From contig NZ_CP059851.1 in NCBI RefSeq assembly GCF_014117445.1, forward strand, positions 2,356,001-2,420,000: 64,000 nucleotides of DNA, given 5' to 3'. The translations under genes and the position numbers were made by a program. Under the pieces are notes generated by a model. It did no database searches and had not been told where the DNA came from. It was given only the letters and a program-made list of their open reading frames with translations. Each line of letters starts with the position of its first letter. The first letter of the stretch is position 1. Below are positions 44,386-52,588 of the stretch, one piece after another. The stretch comes from Sandaracinobacteroides saxicola. Lineage in GTDB: Bacteria; Pseudomonadota; Alphaproteobacteria; Sphingomonadales; Sphingomonadaceae.

Positions 44386-45897
44386 TCAGCGCGGTTCTGC
44401 GGTTGTTGGGCTGACATCGCCGTTTTGGGGCGCCACATTGATGGTGGAGGTTCCAGGCGCGTCATAGCTGCGCTTGCCGTCGGCCCAATCGCTCCAGCTG
44501 CCGCGCGGGCTGGGCAAGGGTTGCGCGTCACGGTCCGCGGGAACAGCCCCCTCGAGCATGGATGCATCGATCACCCCCATCGTGGAAAGCAGGGCGAAAG
44601 CCGCCACATTCGAATTTCGCTCGCTGCTGGCATGCGCCACTTGGCTGTTCAAAAACTCCCGTTCCAGATCGAGCACTTCCAGCAGGGTTCGCAAACCCAT
44701 GGCATATTCCTTCTGGGCACCTTTCACCGCGCGGATATTGGCGGCGATTGCCGCTTCCGCATCGGCCTGGAAGGCCAGCGCCAGGCGCCAGTTCGCATAG
44801 GCCGTTCTGGTCCTTGCGATGACGATGCGCTGTGCCTCCGTCACCTGCTCCAGGGCAGCCGAACGTTCGGCCCGTGCGCGCCTGACGCGCGAAGCGGGCA
44901 ATCCGCCCTGATAAAGCGGCACGTCGAGCGTCACGCCGGCCCGAACGGCAAAGCCGTCCATGATCGGCCGGAACGGCAAGGCCCTGCCGATCGAATCCAG
45001 ATAGTTGAAATAATTCACCGATGCCGTGCCGGTGATGCGGAACGAGCGTTCAGCCTGCGCCGCCTTGATCCGGTGCTCGGTCGCTTCCACCCGAAAACGT
45101 TGACCCTTCAGAATGTTGCTTCGTTCCAGGGCGATGGACACTGCCTCCCCGACGCTGTCGGGCAGATTCTGCAACTGCGGCGCCGCGGCGATCTGGGTGG
45201 GTGCCCGGCCGACGATGCGAACATATTCCTCGCGGCTGGTGATCAACTGCGCGCGATAGGCTTTCAGGCCGGCTTTCGCCAGTTCCAGGCGGCCTTCGGC
45301 CTGGGCGACATCAGTCACCGTCAGGTCACCGATGCGGAACCGGCCCCGCGCCGCGCGCAAGGTGGCCTCCAGCACATTCACATTCTGCTGGCCATATCGA
45401 ACGATCGACTGGTCCCGTATCACATCATTGTACACGACGGCCACGGCGCCGAACAATTGTACCACGGCTTCCTTGTAGTCCTCGGACGATGCCCGAAACC
45501 GGGCCTGCGCATCCCTGACCGCATTGCGCACCGCGCCACCACGATAGAAGGGGACACTGACCGCCAGGTCGGACCGCAATGTCCGGTCGGGAAGGAATTG
45601 GCTGGGAATTGCCTGCTCGATGTCCTCGGTATGGGTGGTCAGCACGCTCACCCGCGGACGGCCGACTGCCTTTGCCTCCAGCACATCCTCACCATCGACG
45701 CGCAGGTTTGCACGCTCGATGCCGAGCACCGGGCTATGGGCATAGGCATAGGCCAATGCATCCTGAAACTGCTCCGCGGCCGCCGGCGACGGGAGGGCCA
45801 CAAGCAGGAAGGACAGTCTCGTCACCCATTTCGCCCTAGCAGCAGGCCTGGTCGCTGCGGCCAAAGACGAGCAGCGGCCTTTGTCATGCACGTTCAT
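44386..45897 (-). CDS. TolC-family outer-membrane channel
   Basis: 503 residues from the ATG at 45897 (GTG at 45909 is also possible). It has a signal peptide ending LPSPAAAEQ and then two OEP-type halves: long coiled-coil helices (about 75-230 and 290-420) and barrel strands such as ASVNYFNYLDSIG. The motif DLTVTDVAQAEGRLELAKAG in the first half and GLRTLLEVLDLEREFLNSQV in the second mark the periplasmic tunnel. The last 40 residues are polar. It probably serves as the outer-membrane conduit for the adaptor and ABC transporter at 48953-52326. It lies alone on the minus strand at the left end of the island. Confidence 0.88.
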   Translation of the reverse strand: MNVHDKGRCSSLAAATRPAARAKWVTRLSFLLVALPSPAAAEQFQDALAYAYAHSPVLGIERANLRVDGEDVLEAKAVGRPRVSVLTTHTEDIEQAIPSQFLPDRTLRSDLAVSVPFYRGGAVRNAVRDAQARFRASSEDYKEAVVQLFGAVAVVYNDVIRDQSIVRYGQQNVNVLEATLRAARGRFRIGDLTVTDVAQAEGRLELAKAGLKAYRAQLITSREEYVRIVGRAPTQIAAAPQLQNLPDSVGEAVSIALERSNILKGQRFRVEATEHRIKAAQAERSFRITGTASVNYFNYLDSIGRALPFRPIMDGFAVRAGVTLDVPLYQGGLPASRVRRARAERSAALEQVTEAQRIVIARTRTAYANWRLALAFQADAEAAIAANIRAVKGAQKEYAMGLRTLLEVLDLEREFLNSQVAHASSERNSNVAAFALLSTMGVIDASMLEGAVPADRDAQPLPSPRGSWSDWADGKRSYDAPGTSTINVAPQNGDVSPTTAEPR

Positions 45898-46198
45898 GGA
45901 GAATTGCACCTAAGTTTCGATGCAGGCGTAGCAAAACGATCCGCTGCCCCACCTGTAAATTGCGTTCAATTCGGATGGTATCCGGTCGTCATTCGGCACC
46001 GAAAACGGCGCTTTCCTCGCCTGAACCCCCACCGCGCCAAGAGGCGACGGCCGGCACCTGCGCACAAGACTCAAGACAATCAAAGAGTTGCGCAACCGTC
46101 CCTGCGAAAGACAGCAATCAGTTCAAAATGAGTTTCAATCACCGGAATCGCCCAATGACAGCCAGAAACGATTGGTTCAAACCAGTGCCAAGGCAGTA
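45898..46198. promoter_or_regulatory. divergent promoter region of the island
   Basis: About 300 bases between the minus-strand TolC gene and the plus-strand barrel gene. It is distinctly poorer in GC than its surroundings (GACAATCAAAGAGTTGCGC, GACAGCAATCAGTTCAAAATG). No open frame here looks real. Promoters for both directions probably lie in it; no exact elements are assigned. Confidence 0.5.
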
Positions 46199-46819
46199 AT
46201 GGGAGCATCAATAGTGCAAAAACAGCTGAAGTCAGCAGCATTTATTGCACTTTTCGTGCCATTTGCAATGTCACATACTGCGGCATCGGCGGACGATGGC
46301 CTGGGATTGACGGGATTCTATGCTGGACCCGAGATTGGGTTGCACGAGCATCATGTCTACATCGCCGAGACGGACATCCCGACAGGACAGACACGCGGGC
46401 AATATTATCGCGGCTGGGGCGTGGGCGGTGGCGCGTTCATCGGCTATGACTTCGCGGTCGCACGGCGGACCCGATTGGGGGTGGAGGCCGGCGTCAGCCT
46501 GGGCGGTGAGGGACCGACTGCCCGCTTTGCCGATGGCGCCTTCTACACATCGAAACCGCGCTGGGGATATCGTCTGACGGGCAAGGCGGGCTATTTCGTG
46601 ACCACGCGCCTGCTTGCCTACGCGACATTTGGTTATGGCGGGCACAGGTACCGCGTGCAGAGCCTCGGCATCGACGATGTGAAAAGCTCGGGCAGCAGTT
46701 TCACGGTCGGTGGCGGCCTGGAATACCGGATCTCAGACGCGGTCGGCGTGCGGCTCGATTTCCGTCATCTCGACAATCAGATGAGCCATCTGCTGATCGG
46801 CATTCCAATTCGATTCTAG
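46199..46819 (+). CDS. outer-membrane beta-barrel protein (porin-like/OmpW-like)
   Basis: A 206-residue protein from the ATG at 46199. It has a signal peptide (to ASADD), then LGLTGFYAGPEIGLHEHHVY and repeated aromatic strands (GYFVTTRLLAYATFGYGGHR, VGVRLDFRHLDNQ), ending in IPIRF with a terminal Phe typical of barrel proteins. The size fits an 8-stranded barrel. It is the first plus-strand gene of the island. A role as receptor, porin or immunity factor is open. Confidence 0.75.
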   Translation: MGASIVQKQLKSAAFIALFVPFAMSHTAASADDGLGLTGFYAGPEIGLHEHHVYIAETDIPTGQTRGQYYRGWGVGGGAFIGYDFAVARRTRLGVEAGVSLGGEGPTARFADGAFYTSKPRWGYRLTGKAGYFVTTRLLAYATFGYGGHRYRVQSLGIDDVKSSGSSFTVGGGLEYRISDAVGVRLDFRHLDNQMSHLLIGIPIRF

Positions 46820-46909
46820 ACGGGCACCGTACAACATGAGTCATCGGCTGTTTCATCCATTTGTTATTGCACCATCCTCGCAAGGGACTTGGGGTCATTC
46901 TTCCAGGCG

Positions 46910-47602
46910 ATGTTTCAGCCGCACAATTTCATCAGGATCGCGCCTGACCATGCGGACGTCATCATGAAAACGCCACTCGCTGCCGATGATGTCGCCCGGC
47001 TTGCCCGGTCGGCGGAACGCTTCGTCCGGCTCGCACAGGAAATCAGTCGACGCAGTCAGCAGCCGGCCCTGCCGGAGCCCGAGCCGCCGACAGCAGATCT
47101 GCTCGACCCGCGGCAGCCCCTGGATGACAAAGTGGCGGCGGCCGCGCAGCAGTTGATCGCCGACTATCGGGCTCGACCGGATTTCGGTGTCCCCGACTGC
47201 TTCTGCGACCGCGGCTGGCTGCTGCTCCTCGAACTGTTGGTCGCCCAAAGTCGCGCCATCGATATCTCGGTGAAGACGGCCTGCCTCACCATCGGCGGCG
47301 CGCAGACGACGGCGCTGCGCAGCATCCTGCAACTCGAAAAGCGTGGCATCCTGCGAAGCACCACCGATGAAAAGGATGGCAGGCGCCGATTGCTCAGCCT
47401 CTCGCCTTCAGCCGAGGCAACGCTGCGCCGCTATGTCGGCAGCCGGGTCGACGGGCAGTTTCAGCAGATGCGCATGTCGCTCCGCATGACCACCCGAGCG
47501 GTCGACGAGGAGGGGAAGGGAACCGCGCAGACCGACAGGCCACACAGAAACGGTTCAATTGCGGCTCAATCCGATTCTGAAGTCGAAACGGTTTTACAAT
47601 GA
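46910..47602 (+). CDS. MarR-like winged-helix regulator, paralogue 1
   Basis: About 230 residues. The start is unsure: ATG at 46910 is used, with another ATG at 46964 and a TTG at 46889. The DNA-binding part is ISVKTACLTIGGAQTTALRS followed by ILQLEKRGILRSTTDEKDGR and RRLLSLS, a winged helix with the MarR-type wing. The C-terminal tail is basic and polar. A related domain occurs at 56818-57309, at the other end of the island. It lies 76 bases upstream of the peptide gene and may control it. Confidence 0.78.
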   Translation: MFQPHNFIRIAPDHADVIMKTPLAADDVARLARSAERFVRLAQEISRRSQQPALPEPEPPTADLLDPRQPLDDKVAAAAQQLIADYRARPDFGVPDCFCDRGWLLLLELLVAQSRAIDISVKTACLTIGGAQTTALRSILQLEKRGILRSTTDEKDGRRRLLSLSPSAEATLRRYVGSRVDGQFQQMRMSLRMTTRAVDEEGKGTAQTDRPHRNGSIAAQSDSEVETVLQ

Positions 47603-47678
47603 TGCAATCACGGGCGATTGAAGTGATACCGCTTCTTTGTTCAAAGAACGGGGCGATCCTCAAATCGGAGTTGATGTC

Positions 47679-47933
47679 ATGCGTGAACTTTCTTTGGTCG
47701 AACTCGAACTCATCGTCGGCGGCTATGGCGGGGGCGGTGGTGACGGCACCTACAGCTATGGCCAGACCACGCTGTATGAGGACGCGGTCGGCGACTATGG
47801 TGGGGTCGTCGCGCAAAGCGATGCGCAGGCGCTCGAAGGCCAGGCAACGTCGATGGCCATCGACTGGCGCGTCGAAGGCACCGTCAGCAACGGCGGCTGG
47901 AGCGTCAAGGCTTCCGTCGGCGGCAAGTCGTAA
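47679..47933 (+). CDS. microcin-like double-glycine leader peptide precursor
   Basis: An 84-residue precursor from the ATG at 47679 (CGGAG eight bases upstream). Residues 1-15, MRELSLVELELIVGG, match the consensus leader of class II microcins such as colicin V (MRTLTLNELDSVSGG), cleaved after GG by a C39 peptidase. The 69-residue core is Gly/Tyr/Ser/Asp-rich, starts YGGGGGDGTYSYG, has no Cys and ends VGGKS. The matching peptidase transporter is at 50185-52326. The core resembles no bacteriocin I know; it could be an antibacterial peptide, a signal or a structural peptide. A strong hairpin follows the gene. Confidence 0.82.
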   Translation: MRELSLVELELIVGGYGGGGGDGTYSYGQTTLYEDAVGDYGGVVAQSDAQALEGQATSMAIDWRVEGTVSNGGWSVKASVGGKS

Positions 47934-47942
47934 GCTGTTGAA

Positions 47943-47976
47943 GGGGCGGCGCCGGATAGCCGGCGCCGCCCCTCTT
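47943..47976 (+). terminator. strong hairpin (attenuator or terminator) after the peptide gene
   Basis: Perfect 13-base stem GGGGCGGCGCCGG / CCGGCGCCGCCCC, loop ATAG, followed by TCTT. It lies ten bases after the peptide stop codon and 26 bases before the acyltransferase start. It could limit transcription into the export operon while stabilising the peptide mRNA. Confidence 0.8.
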
Positions 47977-48002
47977 CACGCACGCCATGCCAGCAGCGCG
48001 GC

Positions 48003-48956
48003 GTGAAGGTTCCATTGCCTCTTGGCGGGCTGCTGGATCGCTTGGCGCGCTTGCGCCAGCACGCCCTTCACATCAGCCTTCGCCGCCTGGCCATTCATCC
48101 CTTCGCGGTTCGCCGAGCCAGCCTCAGCCTGCTGTTCCATACCGTGGGTCGCCATATTGTCGGCCGGCCCGATGACCGTCTTGTCGCGGCCTGTGCCCAG
48201 ACGCTGGGTCTTTCATCGAAGGACAGTTGCAAATTCCTCTACCGTTCGCTGCTGCACGATGGCCTGTTCCAGATGGAATGGCTGGCATTGGGCAGCCGCA
48301 GCAAGCCCGGCCTGCTGGCCGATGCCCGGCATATCGCGGTCGACGATCCTGACAAGCTGACCTGGCTTGCCGCGCAGCAGGGCGCGCTGATCGCCACCAT
48401 GCATTTCGGCCCCTATTCGCTGGCCCTAGTTTGGCTGCTGCACCGCTATTTCCAGGGGCGGCAGGTGCTGATCGTCAAATCGCAGACGGAGGATCCGGAC
48501 GAGGCGCGCGCCATCGCCAGGCTGCGTGAGCTGGGTGCCCATGTCGAGTTTCTCTCCCCCGACGAGCCGCAGGCGTTTCACCAGATGGTGAAGCGGTTGC
48601 GGCAGGGCGCGCTCGGCATCATTCTCATCGACCTGCCACCATCCTATGGGCGCAGCGACCCGGTGCAGCTTTTTGGCCACCAGCTGCACATCGCGACAGG
48701 CGGCGCCGACCTCGCGGCCCTGTCGGGCGTGCCGATCATGCTCTTCCGCGTGCGCGCGCGACTGACCGGCGACATCCTGGAAACCGGCGACCTGTTTCAT
48801 GTCGGCCGGCGCGACGATGCCTCCCGCACACGTGCCGTGGCCAGAATGACGCGCTTCATCGCCGCCTCGGTGCGGGACTATCCCGATCACTGGCACATGT
48901 GGAGCCGCTTCGGCGAGTATCTGCCGGTTCCGCGCGGTTCGAAGGTTCCGGCATGA
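48003..48956 (+). CDS. LpxL/HtrB-like acyltransferase with altered active site
   Basis: A 317-residue protein from a GTG. The lysophospholipid-acyltransferase family core appears as ALIATMHFGPYSLAL, GRQVLIVKSQTEDPDE and GIILIDLPPSYGRSDPVQLF. In LpxL-type enzymes the motif is His-x4-Glu/Asp; here it is His134 with Ser139 in the acidic position, so the catalytic pair is incomplete as read. Possible roles are acylation of lipid A, of a carrier-bound product, or of the peptide, none proven. Its stop overlaps the HlyD gene by four bases, and an ACP and a ketoacyl synthase lie in the same operon. Confidence 0.75.
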   Translation: MKVPLPLGGLLDRLARLRQHALHISLRRLAIHPFAVRRASLSLLFHTVGRHIVGRPDDRLVAACAQTLGLSSKDSCKFLYRSLLHDGLFQMEWLALGSRSKPGLLADARHIAVDDPDKLTWLAAQQGALIATMHFGPYSLALVWLLHRYFQGRQVLIVKSQTEDPDEARAIARLRELGAHVEFLSPDEPQAFHQMVKRLRQGALGIILIDLPPSYGRSDPVQLFGHQLHIATGGADLAALSGVPIMLFRVRARLTGDILETGDLFHVGRRDDASRTRAVARMTRFIAASVRDYPDHWHMWSRFGEYLPVPRGSKVPA

Positions 48957-50188
48957 AGAACAGCGGCAACAGCTCCGGCTATAACATGCATTCTCCGGTC
49001 CTGCTGGCGCAGCCGCTGATGGACCGCGTGCTGTCCGGCTTCCTGGGCACGGTGTTCATCGCCGGCGTCACCTTCTGCGCGCTGGCGCAATATACCCGCG
49101 TGCAGACGGCGCGAGGCGAGGTCACCGCGGCCTCCGGCTTTTCCGCCGTCGTGACCGACGAGGGCGGTGTCATCTCCGAGCTTCTTGTCCGACCGGGGCA
49201 GAGCGTCGAGAAAGGGGAGCCGCTGGCGCGGCTGTCAAGGACCCAGGTCGTCAGCGAGCAGGGCGATACCACGCTGTTTTCGATCACGCAGGCGACGCAG
49301 GCACTGGCCAACGTCGACCTGCGCCTGCGCGAGACCGAACAGGCGATCGCGGCGGCGCGTGGGCACATCGCGCAGATGCAGCGCAGCGCTGGCATATCGA
49401 CCTCCGCTGCCACGGCGCGGCGTGCGCTCAGCGAGCAGCGCAGGCAGGTCGCGGCCAAGCGGCTCGAACAGCTCGAAGCGCTGGCGAAGGAAGGCATCGT
49501 CACAACGATGGCGGTCGACCAGGCCCGGGTGCAGTCGATGCAACTGCTGCAGGAGGCATCGGATGGGGATCTCACCATCAATGAGATCGGCCGCGCCCGC
49601 GACGAACGGGTGGCGGCGCTCGAAAGCCGGATCCGCGACCTGGTCAACGTCCGGCTGACACTCGCAACCGAACGCCTGCACACCGAAAAGCAGCTGATCG
49701 ACCTGCGCGCACGGCAGGCGGTTGCCATCGTCGCTCCCGCGGCCGGCGTCGTTGCCGCCATATCGGTGCGTCCCGGACAGCGCATAGAGGCCGGTCATCG
49801 CGCCTTCGCCGTTGCCCGACCGTCCGCCAGGCTGACCGTGGTGCTGGAGGTGCCATCGAAGGCGATCGGCCTCATCGAGGCCGGCCAGCGCGTCTCGCTC
49901 AAATATGATGCGTTCCCCTACATGACCTTCGGCCTGCGCTACGGACGGGTGGTCAGCGTCGAGAATGCCTCGCTGGAGAGCGGTCAGGCGCTTTCGACCG
50001 ATGGCCGGGAAACCGACCGCAAATTCCTCGTCGAAGTCCTGCCAGAGGATAGCTCCGTGGTGGCCTATGGCCGGGAACGCTCGCTGAGGGTGGGCATGAT
50101 GCTGACCGCCGACATCCAGGTGGAACGGCGAAGCCTGCTCGAATGGTGGCTGACACCGCTGTCCACGTTGCGGGAGCGGATCGGATGA
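48953..50188 (+). CDS. HlyD/CvaA-type periplasmic adaptor
   Basis: 411 residues from the ATG at 48953 (overlapping the previous stop). It has one N-terminal membrane helix (about 33-52, LSGFLGTVFIAGVTFCALAQ), a lipoyl/barrel-sandwich part (GVISELLVRPGQSVEKGEPLARL), a long coiled-coil hairpin (about 115-240), and the returning lipoyl half (VAIVAPAAGVVAAISVRPGQ). This is the type I-secretion membrane-fusion protein. It bridges the PCAT transporter, encoded next, to a TolC channel. The order CvaA-like, CvaB-like is that of colicin V export. Confidence 0.93.
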   Translation: MKNSGNSSGYNMHSPVLLAQPLMDRVLSGFLGTVFIAGVTFCALAQYTRVQTARGEVTAASGFSAVVTDEGGVISELLVRPGQSVEKGEPLARLSRTQVVSEQGDTTLFSITQATQALANVDLRLRETEQAIAAARGHIAQMQRSAGISTSAATARRALSEQRRQVAAKRLEQLEALAKEGIVTTMAVDQARVQSMQLLQEASDGDLTINEIGRARDERVAALESRIRDLVNVRLTLATERLHTEKQLIDLRARQAVAIVAPAAGVVAAISVRPGQRIEAGHRAFAVARPSARLTVVLEVPSKAIGLIEAGQRVSLKYDAFPYMTFGLRYGRVVSVENASLESGQALSTDGRETDRKFLVEVLPEDSSVVAYGRERSLRVGMMLTADIQVERRSLLEWWLTPLSTLRERIG

Positions 50189-52326
50189 ACCTGTTCTCCT
50201 TCTCCCGCCGCCGCCTGCCGCTGATCCTGCAGGACGCCAACGGCGAATGCGGTATCGCCTGCCTTGCCATGATCGCCGGCTGGTACGGCCATCGGCTGGA
50301 ATATCCGCAATTGAAGGCCAGCTACCCCACCACCCGTCGCGGGCTCAGTCTCGCCGACTTGGCCGCGGTCGCCGACCAGCTGAACTTCGACGTGCGGGGC
50401 TACAGGATCGACGATGTCGCCGATCTCGGCAAGGTCAGGCTGCCGGCCATCCTGCACTGGGGCGGCAACCATTTCGTGGTGCTGAAATCGGTCCGAAAGG
50501 ACCGGTATGTGGTTCACAATCCCGCCGTCGGCGTGCGCAAGCTGACGCGCAAGGATATCGAGGACAGTTTCTCGGGCTTTGTACTCGAGGTCCAGCTGGG
50601 CGAGACGTTCCGCACCATCGTCCAGGAAAAACGCTATCCGCTCGCGCGTATCCTGGAACTGACATACGGCCTGAAAATCTCCATCGTCCAAGTGGTCGCC
50701 ATCGCCATCGTCGGCAGCATGGTGATGATGCTGATGCCGCTGTTCGTGCAGGCCGCCATCGACACGGTGCTGCCGCAAAGCGACCTCGAACTCCTGACCG
50801 CCCTTGCCATCGGCCTGCTGCTCGTGACGCTGACGGCGGCGTTCGCCGACTGGCTGCAAACGCGCATCATCTCCAATGTCGGCGGTTCCTTCTTCGCCCA
50901 GTTGACGCGCAACGCCGTCGGGCAAATGCTCAGGCTGCCGCTGCGCTATTTCGAGGGGCGGCATCCGGGCGACCTGGCGACGCGCCTCGAATCGGTGGAT
51001 TATATCCGCGTCGTCGTCACCAAATCCTTTGTGGCAGCCGCGGTCGACGGCATCATGATCACGCTGAGCGGGCTGATCATGTTCCTCTACGCGCCGAAGC
51101 TGGCGCTGATCATCTCGTCCATCTTCCTGGTGGTCGTGGGCATCCGGCTCAGCCTTTACCCGCGCATGCGGCGGCAGGCCACGGATGCGCTGAAGTCCCG
51201 GTCTGAAGAACGCGCCAAAATGATCGACACGCTGCGTGCGATTTCGGCGCTGAAGTCGAAAAACGCCACCTCGGCGGCGGCGTCGCGCTGGTATGACAGC
51301 TTTGTCCAATATGTGAACGCCACCTTCAAGATTCAGATGACGGAGGCCAACGCGGTGCTTCTCGTCGAAATCGTGACGGCGATCGGGACCGCGCTGACCC
51401 TCTACCTCGGCATCGCGGCGGTGCTGAAACAGGAACTGACGGTGGGGATGCTCTATGCCTTCTTCACCTATCGCACCCTGTTCTTCGGCCGGATCGACAA
51501 TCTGGTGACGACGATGACCGAAATCTCGATGCTTGGCGCCAACATGGGACGGCTCGCCGACTTTCTGGAAATGGAGCCCGAGCCCAAGACCAACGTGGTC
51601 GAACGTCAGATCCGCGACTGTGTCCAGCTGCGGGATGTGACCTACCGGGCGGGTTTCGCTGACAAACCGATCCTGCACGAGACCAACCTGCGACTGGTGC
51701 CGGCGAACGGCGAGCTGGTTGCGATCCTCGGCCCCTCGGGTTCCGGCAAGACGACCCTGCTCAAAATGCTGGCCGGCCTGTACGAGCCGTCCACGGGCAC
51801 CGTCGAGATCGACGGGACCCCGCTGAAACAGTGGGGCCTCACCGCCTATCGTCGCAACATCGGGCTGCTGCTGGGCGCCGACAAGCTGATGCACGGCTCC
51901 ATCACCGAAAATGTGACGGCATTCGATCTGGACCCGGACCCGGCGCGGGTGATGGAGGCATTGCGCATCGCCTGCCTGCTGGAAGCGGTGGCGGAACTGC
52001 CGCGCGGGATCGACACGGTCATCAGCGAGGAAAACGGGGTGCTTTCCAGTGGGCAGCGGCGCCGCCTGATGCTTGCCCGCGCGCTCTATCACCAGCCGCC
52101 GCTGCTCTTGCTCGACGAAGTCACAGCCAATCTCGACGCCGAGACCGCCGCGGCCGTGATCGCCAACCTGGCAGCGCATCCGGCGACCAAGGTGATCACC
52201 TCACATGACCTGCAGGTGCTGCAGAACTGCTCCCGGGTCTTCCGGATGGAAGCAGGGCGGCTTGCGCCGGTCTTGCATCAACCCCCCATGACGCAACAGC
52301 AGCAGAGAGAGGAAAGTCATGCTTAA
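50185..52326 (+). CDS. C39-peptidase ABC transporter (PCAT/CvaB type)
   Basis: 713 residues. Residues 1-130 are a C39 peptidase: oxyanion Gln16, Cys22 in NGECGIACLAMIAGWYG, and His96 in GGNHFVVLKSV. The position of the usual catalytic Asp reads Asn112 (VVHNPAVGVRKL). A six-helix ABC membrane domain follows (about 160-440). The ATPase has Walker A (LGPSGSGKTTLLKM), signature LSSGQRRRLMLARALYH (in place of LSGGQ) and Walker B LLLLDEVTANLD. It should cut GG leaders and export the core. It overlaps the adaptor and ACP genes. Only one candidate substrate is encoded nearby. Confidence 0.93.
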   Translation: MNLFSFSRRRLPLILQDANGECGIACLAMIAGWYGHRLEYPQLKASYPTTRRGLSLADLAAVADQLNFDVRGYRIDDVADLGKVRLPAILHWGGNHFVVLKSVRKDRYVVHNPAVGVRKLTRKDIEDSFSGFVLEVQLGETFRTIVQEKRYPLARILELTYGLKISIVQVVAIAIVGSMVMMLMPLFVQAAIDTVLPQSDLELLTALAIGLLLVTLTAAFADWLQTRIISNVGGSFFAQLTRNAVGQMLRLPLRYFEGRHPGDLATRLESVDYIRVVVTKSFVAAAVDGIMITLSGLIMFLYAPKLALIISSIFLVVVGIRLSLYPRMRRQATDALKSRSEERAKMIDTLRAISALKSKNATSAAASRWYDSFVQYVNATFKIQMTEANAVLLVEIVTAIGTALTLYLGIAAVLKQELTVGMLYAFFTYRTLFFGRIDNLVTTMTEISMLGANMGRLADFLEMEPEPKTNVVERQIRDCVQLRDVTYRAGFADKPILHETNLRLVPANGELVAILGPSGSGKTTLLKMLAGLYEPSTGTVEIDGTPLKQWGLTAYRRNIGLLLGADKLMHGSITENVTAFDLDPDPARVMEALRIACLLEAVAELPRGIDTVISEENGVLSSGQRRRLMLARALYHQPPLLLLDEVTANLDAETAAAVIANLAAHPATKVITSHDLQVLQNCSRVFRMEAGRLAPVLHQPPMTQQQQREESHA

Positions 52327-52588
52327 GGACGACGTGATCACCCAGATCGCCGGCTTCATCCGTCATGTGCGGCGGGATGAAGCGCTGGCCATCGACGCCG
52401 ACACCCGGATCGACACGCTCGGCATCGACTCGCTCGATTTCGTCGAACTGCTGTTCATGATCGAGGAGAAGTTCGATATCGACATCGGCTTCAACGCCAA
52501 CGCCGACGGCAGCTTCCCGTTCGAAACCGTGGGCAGCGCCGCCGACGCGGTCTGCCAGCTCGTGGGCAGCAAGACGGTTCCAGCGTGA
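52319..52588 (+). CDS. acyl carrier protein
   Basis: An 89-residue ACP with the phosphopantetheine Ser38 in LGIDSLDFVELLFMIEEKF. It is acidic and helical like fatty-acid ACPs. Its start overlaps the transporter by eight bases and its stop overlaps the ketoacyl synthase start (GTGA). It is thus a dedicated carrier of the island, not the housekeeping ACP. Confidence 0.9.
   Translation: MLKDDVITQIAGFIRHVRRDEALAIDADTRIDTLGIDSLDFVELLFMIEEKFDIDIGFNANADGSFPFETVGSAADAVCQLVGSKTVPA

Noticed and set aside
44222-44400. Attachment-site copy of the tRNA-Ser end at the left edge of the island
   Set aside because: I searched by eye for GGTTCGAA or GGAGCGGGAGGG and found nothing; insertion by site-specific recombination is therefore not supported by sequence.
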